Assembly (NCBI GenBank): GCA_947168335.1
Contig: CAMVLM010000017.1
Location: 1 to 39,496 of the forward strand
Direction: 5' to 3'
Length of the DNA: 39,496 nucleotides
From: an uncultured Butyrivibrio sp.
Lineage (GTDB): Bacteria; Bacillota; Clostridia; Lachnospirales; Lachnospiraceae
A program made the position numbers and the translations under genes. Shown here one piece after another: positions 17,978 through 26,320 of the stretch. Below the pieces are notes generated by a model. It was given only the letters and a program-made list of their open reading frames with translations, searched no databases and was not told the DNA's origin. How positions within the stretch are numbered: position 1 is the first letter of the stretch; every line of letters starts with the position of its first letter.

Positions 17978-17982
17978 CCTCT
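17978..17982 (-). promoter_or_regulatory. Ribosome binding site deciding the 17971 start
   Basis: AGAGG is six bases before the ATG at 17971. The longer frame would begin at a TTG overlapping the ATP-grasp stop, without a usable site. Confidence 0.5.
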
Positions 17983-17985
17983 TTT

Positions 17986-19215
17986 TCAATCTTCGTAACT
18001 TATTTTTATTTTAGATAACGCATCCATGGCATTTTTCTCAGCTTCATCAGCATCTTTGCCTGTTGCGATCACATGTCCTATTCTCTCGCCGCTATTTGTA
18101 ATGCGGACCGCCTTATCACCGGGCTTTTTATAAATATCCACCTCAGTAACACCCTGCATTTTGAGAGCCTCATCAACACCTTCTATTGCCCTTATGATAT
18201 GTTCCTGTCCTTCAGTCTTATCAGCACTTCCATCATAGTATATAAATCTGATAGCCGATCCCATGTCCTTTGTTCTTGCACAATCAGCTTTTTCACCAAG
18301 GCTGCAGGCAATATCACAGGCTGTCATATCAACTCCCGTCGAAAGCGGAACAAGTTTGGAGGTAATAAAATCGCCTCCAAGCCTTGCGGCTATTTCCACA
18401 AGTCTGGCTCCATCAGGAGTCACTTTTATTTCTGTGTGATTAGGACCGTTTTTTATATTAAGGGCTTTTATGGCTGCTACTGCAACCTCCCTGATATCTC
18501 TCTGCTGATCTTTTGTAAGTCTTGAAGGCTCAGTATGTCCGGTTTCAACAAAGTAGGGTACTTCCGTTATCATCTTATCCGTAATGGTAATAATATTTAT
18601 ATTACCATCCACTGTTATCGACTCAACGCTGACCTCGGGGCCTGTCATGAACTCCTCCAGAAGCACTTCACCGCTTCGTGAAAAGCCTTTTGTATATTCA
18701 TAGATATCAAGCAGATCCTCATCTTTACCGATCTTACTTTTATCTATCAGAACAACTCCTCTGCTTGCCGCATTATCAGCGGGTTTGCAGACAAATCTTT
18801 CACCGAGGAGTCTGCTCTTTTCAAGGAACTCTTCAGCCGAATCAGCCACATAAAATTCCGGTACCGGAACATTTTTCTCCTTCATTCTGCGCCTCATGGC
18901 AGCTTTATCAGTTGCGCATATGGCATCCTCATAAGCTATTCCGCCCTGTCTTCCCAGCTGTTCATTCACCCATGCCACTGTTCTTACAGGCATATCACTT
19001 GTGGATGTCATAATGTAATCCGGCTTGTATTTTAAAGCTGCATCAAGGACTGCCTCTTTATCAATTGTACTTATACATAAAAACTCATCTGCCTCTGGGA
19101 TTCCCACGGCTTTTGGATCATAATCAAGGGCATATACGTAAAGCCCCTTTTCCCTGGCCTTTTTTATGGCAGGAACCTGTAGTGCACTGGCTCCGAGTAT
19201 AAATATCTTCTTCAT
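17986..19215 (-). CDS. ATP-grasp ligase (carbamoyl-phosphate-synthase/amino-acid-ligase-like)
   Basis: 409 residues. An N-terminal pre-ATP-grasp Rossmann part (KIFILGASALQVPAI; YALDYDP) precedes the ATP-grasp domain. Lys144 in CKPADNAASRGVVL lies in the ATP-binding loop. EEFMTGPEVSVESI (187-200) supplies the acidic strand, and HTEIKV (Glu262) with EIAARLGGDF (Glu274, Arg278) the Mg-ATP ligands. The catalytic set looks intact. Known members form acyl-phosphates and join carboxylates to amines or similar nucleophiles. Set between pseG and a PLP protein, it may attach an amino acid or other acid to an amino group of the nonulosonic acid or another sugar. No purine or arginine pathway genes are nearby. 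The substrate is unknown. RBS and ATG are unambiguous. Confidence 0.85.
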   Translation of the reverse strand: MKKIFILGASALQVPAIKKAREKGLYVYALDYDPKAVGIPEADEFLCISTIDKEAVLDAALKYKPDYIMTSTSDMPVRTVAWVNEQLGRQGGIAYEDAICATDKAAMRRRMKEKNVPVPEFYVADSAEEFLEKSRLLGERFVCKPADNAASRGVVLIDKSKIGKDEDLLDIYEYTKGFSRSGEVLLEEFMTGPEVSVESITVDGNINIITITDKMITEVPYFVETGHTEPSRLTKDQQRDIREVAVAAIKALNIKNGPNHTEIKVTPDGARLVEIAARLGGDFITSKLVPLSTGVDMTACDIACSLGEKADCARTKDMGSAIRFIYYDGSADKTEGQEHIIRAIEGVDEALKMQGVTEVDIYKKPGDKAVRITNSGERIGHVIATGKDADEAEKNAMDALSKIKISYED

Positions 19216-19238
19216 AATATCTCTGACTTCCTCATCAT

Positions 19239-20411
19239 TTACATATCAATGATCGCTTCAGCAATTCGGTCTGCCCCCTGTCCGTCGATCATCTTCTTCA
19301 TTCTCTCACCGATTTCATTTCTCTGAGTGGTATCAAGATCCGACAATCTGAGCAGCTCCATCATGATATTCACAAGTACAGTTCTCTCATCATCTCTGAA
19401 GTCACCTGCATAGGGCACGATACCGTCTCTTGCAAAATATAGAGCATCCGGCTCCATATTGTCGGCAAAAACATAGCTTACAGAAGGTACGCCCACAGCG
19501 CACAACTCAAAAAGTGTTGTCCCGGCAGGCGTTATGGCAGCATCACATCTGCCCATAATGTCAGCCACATTGCTCACATTCTGATGCAGCACCACATAAC
19601 CATCCTCCACATATCTCTGAACCCTTTCGGATATTCTGTAAAACCTTCCTGCCAGAAGATGTATCTTTTTATTCTCTGCGTCTCTGAATCTGAGCTCAGG
19701 TTCTGTTAATATTGCCGTTATAATAAGCTCAGACAAACCTCTGCTGTCAGATCCTCCTGTGGTAAGGAAGATATTCCTGAGGCTGTTGTTATAACCATAA
19801 GTTCTGTGCACGCCCATAAAAGCCTGCTGATTTTCCTGGGCAACGAGGTCTATATTCATCAGAAGTTCGCCGTCTGTACCGTATCGCTCCTCTTTTTCCT
19901 CTTCACTTATTCCGACTTCGTAATGTCTCCTCTGCCAGAACTGCTCCCTGAGTGGTATATACCTTGTACCAAGTAAAAGAATGGTATCATTTACATCATA
20001 GCTTTTTTCATATTCCAGCTCAGGTGCTCCGGGACTGTAATTCAAAAGAGCTCTCACCGGATAGGTATCTTTTTTCATGTCGTCAATGTACAGGACCTTG
20101 ATACCATTTTCCTTCAGGATTTTAAGATAAAGCGGCGTTACCTGATAACTGTCCACAAGAAGCTTGCTTATCCCTTCAGCGTTAAGAAAATCCAGCAAAA
20201 CAACCACTTCCTGTTCCATCTTTCTCCAATTGGATTCCAGAACGTAGTATTCATATTCATTTTCTATATAAGGTGCTATGTTATAATCTGCAGACACAAA
20301 AACGACAGTGCACCCCATCTGCGCAAGACTCCCTGCAATGGTCCTACAACGCATGATGTGCCCTGTCGCTACTATTTCATTTGCATCCACACGAATCGCT
20401 ATCTTATCCAA
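19239..20411 (-). CDS. pseG: UDP-2,4-diacetamido-2,4,6-trideoxy-L-altrose hydrolase (PseG)
   Basis: 390 residues with a GT-B-like fold. IRVDANEIVATGHIMRC at the start holds the conserved GHxxRC; His18 corresponds to the catalytic His of PseG. LTTGGSDSRGLSEL and the nucleotide-binding AAITPAGTTLFELCAVGVPSV follow in the C-terminal half. PseG releases UDP from the bis-acetylated altrose derivative, giving the substrate for PseI. It is longer than C. jejuni PseG (about 274): an extra stretch of about 50 residues (roughly 152-200, acidic, EEEKEERYG) separates the two halves. It is not fused to a PseH acetyltransferase domain, as some homologues are. The TTG start has GGAG five bases upstream and overlaps pseI by eight bases. 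Confidence 0.85.
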   Translation of the reverse strand: MDKIAIRVDANEIVATGHIMRCRTIAGSLAQMGCTVVFVSADYNIAPYIENEYEYYVLESNWRKMEQEVVVLLDFLNAEGISKLLVDSYQVTPLYLKILKENGIKVLYIDDMKKDTYPVRALLNYSPGAPELEYEKSYDVNDTILLLGTRYIPLREQFWQRRHYEVGISEEEKEERYGTDGELLMNIDLVAQENQQAFMGVHRTYGYNNSLRNIFLTTGGSDSRGLSELIITAILTEPELRFRDAENKKIHLLAGRFYRISERVQRYVEDGYVVLHQNVSNVADIMGRCDAAITPAGTTLFELCAVGVPSVSYVFADNMEPDALYFARDGIVPYAGDFRDDERTVLVNIMMELLRLSDLDTTQRNEIGERMKKMIDGQGADRIAEAIIDM

Positions 20412-21441
20412 TTAAACTCCAATCCAGCGGTGTGCCGCGAAGTAGTTTTTGCTTCGCCTTTTTGCCAAGTACCTCTTCGTAATGCTTGGGTTTCATTCCG
20501 GTGATATTATAGGATCTGATACTTCTGACATTTTTTTCAGTAAGCTCTTCACCGGCCTCAACATCCTCAACAATAAAAAGTGATCTTCTGTTGGTGTACT
20601 CTCCTGCCTCTGCTTCTGTAGGTCCATAGAAAACCTTACCCATTGCAAGCTCGGCATCATGAACCCCCTTGACCATATCTTCGAATTCCTGAGGTTCCAT
20701 GGAAAAAGCACTGTCTGCTGAAGGTATCTTTCTGTCCAGACAGAAATGCTTTTCTATAACCACCGCACCAAGAGCTGCTGCAGCAATTGCAGCTGTTCCG
20801 CCCATGGAATGATCAGAAAGTCCTACAGGAACTTTAAATCTCTCCTTCATATCAGGAATTGTCCTGAGATTAAGATCTGAAGAAATGGTGGGATATACAC
20901 TGCAGCACTTAAGAATGATTATCTGATCATTACCCTCAGATCTGATTGCAGCTATCGCTTCCTCTATTTCTTCCACGCTTCCCATACCTGTGGACATTAT
21001 TATCGGCTTGCCTGTTTTTGCAATATATTTAATAAGCGGAATATCTACAAGCTCAAAGGATGCGATCTTGTAAAATTCCTCACCTATATTCTCAAGATAG
21101 TCAACGGATGTTTTATCAAAAGGTGTAGAAAGGAAATCTATTCCGCATTCCTCACACTTCTTTTTGATGGGAGCCATCCATTCCCAGGGAGTGTACGCTT
21201 CCTTGTAAAGATCGTGAAGATTATATCCGTCCCACAATCCTCCGTGAATCTTAAATGCCTCCGCATCACAATCTATAGTGATGGTATCAGCAGTATAAGT
21301 CTGTGTTTTAAGGCAGTCTGCTCCTGCCTTGGCAGCGGCTTCGACAATCTTAAGGGCATTATCAAGGGATCCCCCGTGATTGGCGCTCATCTCTGCAATT
21401 ATATATGCTCTGTTGTTCTTAAGGCACTCTTCTAATCTCAT
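20404..21441 (-). CDS. pseI: Pseudaminic acid synthase (PseI, NeuB family)
   Basis: 345 residues. The TIM-barrel synthase domain comes first, with YIIAEMSANHGGS, KTQTYTADTITID, GGLWDGYNLHDLY, EAYTPWEW and FLSTPFDKTSVD. The two metal-binding His residues are in GLSDHSMGG and IEKHFCLDR. A C-terminal SAF (antifreeze-like) domain (about 283-345) closes the active site. The TPDTIT-like and LWDG..L..LY..AYTPWEW motifs separate PseI from sialic (NeuB) and legionaminic (LegI) synthases. It condenses 6-deoxy-2,4-diacetamido-altrose with phosphoenolpyruvate to give pseudaminic acid. It lies 63 bases after pseF, with AGGTGA eight bases before the ATG, and overlaps pseG. Confidence 0.93.
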   Translation of the reverse strand: MRLEECLKNNRAYIIAEMSANHGGSLDNALKIVEAAAKAGADCLKTQTYTADTITIDCDAEAFKIHGGLWDGYNLHDLYKEAYTPWEWMAPIKKKCEECGIDFLSTPFDKTSVDYLENIGEEFYKIASFELVDIPLIKYIAKTGKPIIMSTGMGSVEEIEEAIAAIRSEGNDQIIILKCCSVYPTISSDLNLRTIPDMKERFKVPVGLSDHSMGGTAAIAAAALGAVVIEKHFCLDRKIPSADSAFSMEPQEFEDMVKGVHDAELAMGKVFYGPTEAEAGEYTNRRSLFIVEDVEAGEELTEKNVRSIRSYNITGMKPKHYEEVLGKKAKQKLLRGTPLDWSLIG

Positions 21442-21504
21442 TAATTCACCTAAAATCCTCCATACTCACTGCAAAATATGGAGCATATATCTGGCAGTCA
21501 GGAA

Positions 21505-22209
21505 TTATTTCAGCAGTCCCTGCTCTGTCAAAAATCTGTACTTCATTTCAGCTAAAAGCCAATCACTTTCATTATCAATATCCTGGGACTCCACCGGATC
21601 AATAATGTAAGGAATTGATTTTTCCATTGTGGTGTCCTTCTGAATCCTGAATGCATCATTTCTGAATATATAGAACTGTCCGCATTCATGATACTGTTTC
21701 TGAAGGTCCTGACTTCTGGTGGTTGCATACTCAGGATGAAGCATCTTCACCAGTCCCTTGTCATCTATAAAAAGTCCTCTCTGGGGAGGATAGGAAAACT
21801 CCTGCATGGGAACTATGGATTCAGCCCCCGATTCCTTAAGCTTATCCATTGCCTCTTTAAGCTTACGCGCAGTTACAAAAGGAGCTGTGGGATAAATGCA
21901 GCATCCATATTCGTAGCTCTTACCCATCTTCTCGTATTCATCGAGAACTTCCAGTAAAACATCAGCTGTAGTAGCCGTATCACTTGAGGTCTCAGCGCTT
22001 CTGTAAAACGGCACATTAGCACCGGCCTTTTTAGCGATGTCAGCTATTTCTTCATCATCAGTGGAAACCATAACCTCATCAAATATTCCGGACTGAAGTG
22101 CTGCCTCTATCGAATAATTGATTATCGGTTTTCCGCAAAATACTTTTATATTTTTCCGTGGTATTCTTTTGCTTCCTCCACGGGCTGTTATTATTGCAAT
22201 CGCACTCAT
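21505..22209 (-). CDS. pseF: Pseudaminic acid cytidylyltransferase (PseF)
   Basis: 234 residues. The nucleotidyltransferase loop ITARGGSKRIPRKNIK (7-22) opens the protein; NYSIEAAL, STDDEEIA and CCIYPTAPF follow. The CIYPTAPF version of this motif is typical of PseF rather than NeuA. It joins CTP and pseudaminic acid to give CMP-pseudaminic acid, the donor for the transferase at 14560. It overlaps pseC by four bases. The length is normal for the family and all visible motifs are intact. Confidence 0.92.
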   Translation of the reverse strand: MSAIAIITARGGSKRIPRKNIKVFCGKPIINYSIEAALQSGIFDEVMVSTDDEEIADIAKKAGANVPFYRSAETSSDTATTADVLLEVLDEYEKMGKSYEYGCCIYPTAPFVTARKLKEAMDKLKESGAESIVPMQEFSYPPQRGLFIDDKGLVKMLHPEYATTRSQDLQKQYHECGQFYIFRNDAFRIQKDTTMEKSIPYIIDPVESQDIDNESDWLLAEMKYRFLTEQGLLK

Positions 22210-23420
22210 TTATCTACCCTGTAGTAATTTACAAGCTTCGTTACAGCAGCTATTACGTCATTTATATCTTCATCTGTCATTGCTGCATAAAGCGGAATGG
22301 TTATCATCTCATCATAGAGTTTTTCCGCATTAGGGCAAAGTCCCTTTTTGTATCCCTGCTTCTCATAATACGGGAAGTAATATGTGGGAATGTAGTGAAC
22401 ATTACAAATAATGTTCTCTGCACCAAGGGCTTCGAAGAACTCTCTGCGGCCAATCTTAAGCTTTTCCGGCACAAGACGTAGTATGTACAGATGTCTGCAT
22501 GAATCGGAATTGGGATCTTCCTTCTGAACAAACAGTTCGGGCATTGCTGAGAATACTTCATCGTACTTTCTTCTGATTTCTTTTCTTCTTGCCACAAACT
22601 CATCAAGTCTGTCCAGCTGGCTGCTGATAAGTGCAGCCTGCATATCAGTAAGTCTGTAGTTGGGTGCAAGACAAAGCTGCTCATAATACCAGGGGCCGTC
22701 CACCTCGTGTTCCATAAGAGATGTGTCCCTTGTTATACCGTGAGTTCTGAAGAGAAGGAGCTTTTTGTAGAACTCCTCGTTATCAGTAACGATCGCGCCG
22801 CCTTCGCCACCGGTTATTGTCTTTACCGCATGGAAACTGAATGTAGACATATCAGCATATGATCCAACCGGCTTGCCCATGTAATTGGTTCCGATTGAAT
22901 GTGCCGCATCCTCTATCATAACCAGATTGTGCTTTTTACAGATCTCTTTTATCTTCTGAAGATCACCTGTCTGTCCGGTATAATCAACCGGAATAACAGC
23001 CCTGGTCTTTGATGTTATTTTTCTCTCAATATCCTCAGGATCTATCTGATAAGTTTCAGGATCAATATCCGCAAAAACAGGCTTCGCTCCGCAGTAAAAA
23101 GCACAGTTTGCGCTGGCAGCAAAGGTTATGGGAGTTGTTATTACTTCATCACCCTCACCTACTCCTGCAGCAAGACATGCAACATGAAGTGCTGCAGTAT
23201 CATTGCTGATTGCAACCGCATATTTTGCGCCTGTAACCTTGCACAGTTTCTGCTCCATATCGGTTATTGCAGGACCTGTTGTAAGGAAGTCACTTTTAAG
23301 AACATCCACTACAGCCTGAATATCCTTCTCATTTATATCCTGATGTGAATAGTATAATTTTTTGCTTCTAACGGGCGAACCCCCGCAAATTGCAGGGATT
23401 CCGGTGTTTTCATTATTCAT
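22206..23420 (-). CDS. pseC: UDP-4-amino-4,6-dideoxy-N-acetyl-L-altrosamine transaminase (PseC)
   Basis: 404 residues, DegT-family PLP enzyme. It has YYSHQDINEKDIQAVVDVL near the start, FLTTGP, PITFAASANCAFYCGA, MIEDAAHSIG (Asp171) and FHAVKTITGGEGGA with Schiff-base Lys200. The F.FH.VK.ITGGEGG form and the position directly after pseB identify PseC. It adds the 4-amino group to the L-arabino keto sugar made by PseB, using glutamate. It starts 34 bases after pseB and overlaps pseF by 4 bases. The next step, 4-N-acetylation by PseH, has no adjacent gene. Confidence 0.93.
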   Translation of the reverse strand: MNNENTGIPAICGGSPVRSKKLYYSHQDINEKDIQAVVDVLKSDFLTTGPAITDMEQKLCKVTGAKYAVAISNDTAALHVACLAAGVGEGDEVITTPITFAASANCAFYCGAKPVFADIDPETYQIDPEDIERKITSKTRAVIPVDYTGQTGDLQKIKEICKKHNLVMIEDAAHSIGTNYMGKPVGSYADMSTFSFHAVKTITGGEGGAIVTDNEEFYKKLLLFRTHGITRDTSLMEHEVDGPWYYEQLCLAPNYRLTDMQAALISSQLDRLDEFVARRKEIRRKYDEVFSAMPELFVQKEDPNSDSCRHLYILRLVPEKLKIGRREFFEALGAENIICNVHYIPTYYFPYYEKQGYKKGLCPNAEKLYDEMITIPLYAAMTDEDINDVIAAVTKLVNYYRVDK

Positions 23421-23454
23421 AATTACAGATAAAATCTCCTATTTATCTTATCTA

Positions 23455-24456
23455 TCAATGCTCAACGGCCTCATGAAGTCTGTCCTGAATATCCTTGACG
23501 CTCATCCACTCTGTGTTATTTCCGGAGCTGTAATAGAATCCGTCAGGAACCTTCTTACCATTGGGATCGGGCTTCTGTCTGTCGTTGAATGTAACCTGAG
23601 GATAAACGATGAAGTGCTTGTCAAACTCATATGTGAAAGGTGCATCCTCAGTAGTTACCATAACCTCATCAAGCTTCTCTCCGGGACGGATACCAACCTC
23701 AGTGGTCCTGATTCCGGGGCACATAGCCTCAGCAAGATCCTTGACATTGAATGAAGGAATTTTACTGATAAATGTCTCACCGCCCTTAGCCTCGTCAAGT
23801 GCCTTGAGCACAAGCTCAACACCCTCCGGAAGGCTGATCCAGAAACGTGTCATTCTATAATCTGTAATAGGAAGCTCCTTCTCACCCTTTTCAATAAGAC
23901 TCTTGAAGAAAGGAATGATTGAACCTCTGCTTCCTGCAACATTACCGTATCTTACAATTGAGAAATTAATATCCTTATTGCCGGCGTAAGCATTGGCTGC
24001 AATAAACAGCTTATCGGAAACCATCTTGGTTGCTCCGTAAAGATTAACAGGGTTAACTGCCTTGTCTGTACTTAAAGCAACAACTCTCTTAACACCTGTA
24101 TTAAGTGCTGCATTGATTACATTCTGCGCACCGTTTACATTGGTCTTGATAGCTTCGTCAGGATTGTACTCACAAGCAGGTACCTGCTTAAGTGCTGCAG
24201 CATGGATGACATAATCTACACCCTCCATGGCACGCTCCATTCTGGCACCATCCCTTACATCACCGATGAAGAATCTCATCTGATCCGCATGCTCTCTGTA
24301 AACCTTCTCATTGGCCATAGTAAACTGCTTGTACTCATCTCTTGAATACACAATAATCTTCTTGGGATTATAGTGTTCAAGCACATATTCCGTAAAGCAG
24401 TGTCCAAAGGAACCGGTTCCTCCTGTCACAAGTATGGTTTTATCATCTAATTTCAT
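23455..24456 (-). CDS. pseB: UDP-GlcNAc 4,6-dehydratase (inverting), PseB
   Basis: 333 residues, soluble SDR enzyme. TGGTGSFG (11-18) binds NADP; FFIGDVRD, HAAALKQVPACEYNP and ALSTDKAVNP (Thr130, Asp131, Lys132) lead to YGATK (Tyr140, Lys144). The Tyr is present, unlike the membrane-type dehydratase at 1-1697. Known reaction: UDP-GlcNAc to the 4-keto-6-deoxy sugar with inversion at C5, the first committed step to pseudaminic acid. Order pseB-pseC-pseF-pseI-pseG confirms the assignment. GAGGAAG precedes the ATG. It is the first gene after the 93-base gap with a hairpin and TATAAT box, so it may start its own transcript. Confidence 0.95.
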   Translation of the reverse strand: MKLDDKTILVTGGTGSFGHCFTEYVLEHYNPKKIIVYSRDEYKQFTMANEKVYREHADQMRFFIGDVRDGARMERAMEGVDYVIHAAALKQVPACEYNPDEAIKTNVNGAQNVINAALNTGVKRVVALSTDKAVNPVNLYGATKMVSDKLFIAANAYAGNKDINFSIVRYGNVAGSRGSIIPFFKSLIEKGEKELPITDYRMTRFWISLPEGVELVLKALDEAKGGETFISKIPSFNVKDLAEAMCPGIRTTEVGIRPGEKLDEVMVTTEDAPFTYEFDKHFIVYPQVTFNDRQKPDPNGKKVPDGFYYSSGNNTEWMSVKDIQDRLHEAVEH

Positions 24457-24491
24457 TATTACTTCCTCTTTTCAAAGCATAGTTCTAGGGT

Positions 24492-24497
24492 ATTATA
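24492..24497 (-). promoter_or_regulatory. Possible -10 element upstream of pseB
   Basis: A perfect TATAAT lies about 36 bases before the pseB ATG. This would give a leader of about 30 bases ending in a GAGGAAG ribosome site. The -35 is poor: ACCACA at 16-base spacing matches 3 of 6. The position right after the candidate terminator supports it. Confidence 0.4.
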
Positions 24498-24507
24498 CTA
24501 TAAATCA

Positions 24508-24548
24508 GAAAAATGTGGTAGCCATAACACTCCGGGCGTGTCATTGCC
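24508..24548 (-). terminator. Candidate Rho-independent terminator after the GT39-like gene
   Basis: On the minus strand GGCAATGACAC and GTGTTATGGCT pair over ten of eleven positions (two G-T pairs, one mismatch), around a seven-base loop GCCCGGA. TTTTT follows five bases later. The hairpin begins one base after the stop codon. It would end or weaken the region A transcript before pseB. Confidence 0.5.
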
Positions 24549-24549
24549 C

Positions 24550-26310
24550 TCATCCCTTATGGCTTAGTCTGTACAATGTCCACATATCTTTTGTCGACAC
24601 TTCGGTGCACTCGGAAAGTGATGGATTGCAGTCCTTAATCCGGCTTAAAATTTCATCCTTATTATCATGATCAGCAATGTAGATGATGATTTCATCTGTA
24701 TCCTTCAGTGCATCATCTGTTACTGCTTCGGTGTTTGCCTCATTTACATAATAAAGTCCCGAATACTCCATCAGCTCATCAGAAAGTCTCCAGATATTAT
24801 CCGGTGTCTGATCATTATAGGCTACAACAACTCCGGTTCCTGCATTCTCCATCTCTCTTGCAAAAGCAATTCTGTCAGCATCCTCCCTGTAAAGGAAAAG
24901 CACAGTATCATCAATTGCAAGTCCCTTGATATTTATAGACATAAAAATAATAAAAGTGATTATAACAGGAATGTTCATGCCTAAAAGGTTTCTGTTTCCA
25001 AAGATTGCCCTGATACCTACTCTCACAAAATACACAAGAAGAAGGAGTGCCAGCGGATAAACAGGCATCTCATATCTGTTTGAAGTCTCTCCAAGCAAAA
25101 GTGCTGTCTTTGCTATGATCAGGAAATATGTGATAACAGATACCACCAGTATTCTGACCTGTGCAATATGAACAGTGTCCTTTTCTCCTCTGATTCTGAT
25201 AAAAAAGAATAATGCAATAAGTGAAAGGACAACCGGCACAAGAATAATTCCCCAAAGACCCGAGAAAAGATACTTGCCTGCAAGACCAAGGAAGAACAAT
25301 AATCTGTCCCCAAAATTGGAAGCATCAGCAAAGGCTGAAACTGCCTCCTTTCCTCTGTAGCCCCTGAAAATATGAGCCAGCGAAGACGGATAAGAAAGCA
25401 CTGCAAGCGCAAGAGCAATTCCGCTTCCTATTACATAGAACACTATATATTTAAGGCGTTCAACAAAGGTTGCAGCATGCCTTTGAAATTCTTCATCCTC
25501 CAGTATTTTCATCACATCCGTAACTGCAGAAATGTCCTTCTTCTTAATCTTTGGAAGAAGGAATAAAAACCACAGGCTGAAGAAAAAGCCTATCATCACC
25601 ATGAAAACAAGATAGTAATACTGGGTTAAGAATCCAAGAAAATCTATCACCATAATTCCAAGAAGAATAGAAAAGAATCCCTTGATAAAATGTCCGTCAA
25701 ACGGCTTTGCAAGCACAAACCCCTTTAACTCGGTGCCTGCATAATATTCCTTTATAAGACTTACCAGTTTCATATGCAGAAGTGAAAGTGCCAGGATAAA
25801 AACCGTAAGCCACATATACATTCTGATGAACATAACACAGGAAATGGTCATGGGATTAAATCCATAGATTGCCATAAGTACAAGCTTAAGGTCATCATTC
25901 ATTCCGATACTTTTTGCAATCTGATACAAAAGCCAGAAGCTTATCACAAAGGCAATAAGATTGACAAAAAGCCCCTGCCATTTGCTGAACACTCCCGGAG
26001 TCAGGGAACAGACTGTGTGAAGCATATCATAGAAAAGCGGAGGATGAACATCCCAAGACTGCACCTGGGATACAAGAGAATAATTAAATCCTTCACCCTC
26101 TTTAACCACAAACTCATCCCTAATCGTATCTGCTGCCACCCACTCCCTGTCAGGGTAATAGAAACCAAGGCTCCTGTTGGATGAAAAATAGGAATAGTAT
26201 TCATCCTGATGATATCCTGCTTTACTCATTCCGAAAAAACAGATTACGGCAATCTGCAGAACAAGTATCACAAGGAGTATTAAACTGTATTTTTTCTCAC
26301 TGATCTTCAT
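24550..26310 (-). CDS. GT39/ArnT-like membrane glycosyltransferase
   Basis: 586 residues. Helix 1 is followed by an outer loop containing GYHQDEYYSYF and QSWDVHPPLFY. The Asp-Glu pair and the HPP motif are the expected active-site features of GT39/PMT and related GT-C enzymes. About ten further membrane segments follow, with a cytoplasmic loop (about 255-285), then a soluble C-terminal domain of about 110 residues. Such enzymes transfer a sugar from a polyprenyl-phosphate donor outside the membrane. Last gene of region A, 10 bases after a GT2 and followed by the candidate terminator. Acceptor could be the polysaccharide or a protein; not decidable here. Confidence 0.72.
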   Translation of the reverse strand: MKISEKKYSLILLVILVLQIAVICFFGMSKAGYHQDEYYSYFSSNRSLGFYYPDREWVAADTIRDEFVVKEGEGFNYSLVSQVQSWDVHPPLFYDMLHTVCSLTPGVFSKWQGLFVNLIAFVISFWLLYQIAKSIGMNDDLKLVLMAIYGFNPMTISCVMFIRMYMWLTVFILALSLLHMKLVSLIKEYYAGTELKGFVLAKPFDGHFIKGFFSILLGIMVIDFLGFLTQYYYLVFMVMIGFFFSLWFLFLLPKIKKKDISAVTDVMKILEDEEFQRHAATFVERLKYIVFYVIGSGIALALAVLSYPSSLAHIFRGYRGKEAVSAFADASNFGDRLLFFLGLAGKYLFSGLWGIILVPVVLSLIALFFFIRIRGEKDTVHIAQVRILVVSVITYFLIIAKTALLLGETSNRYEMPVYPLALLLLVYFVRVGIRAIFGNRNLLGMNIPVIITFIIFMSINIKGLAIDDTVLFLYREDADRIAFAREMENAGTGVVVAYNDQTPDNIWRLSDELMEYSGLYYVNEANTEAVTDDALKDTDEIIIYIADHDNKDEILSRIKDCNPSLSECTEVSTKDMWTLYRLSHKG

Positions 26311-26320
26311 GTTGAATTTA

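Noticed and set aside
20404..21441. Sialic acid (NeuB) or legionaminic acid (LegI) synthase
   Set aside because: The LWDG...AYTPWEW and YTADTIT motifs and the linked pseB/pseC/pseG fit PseI better.
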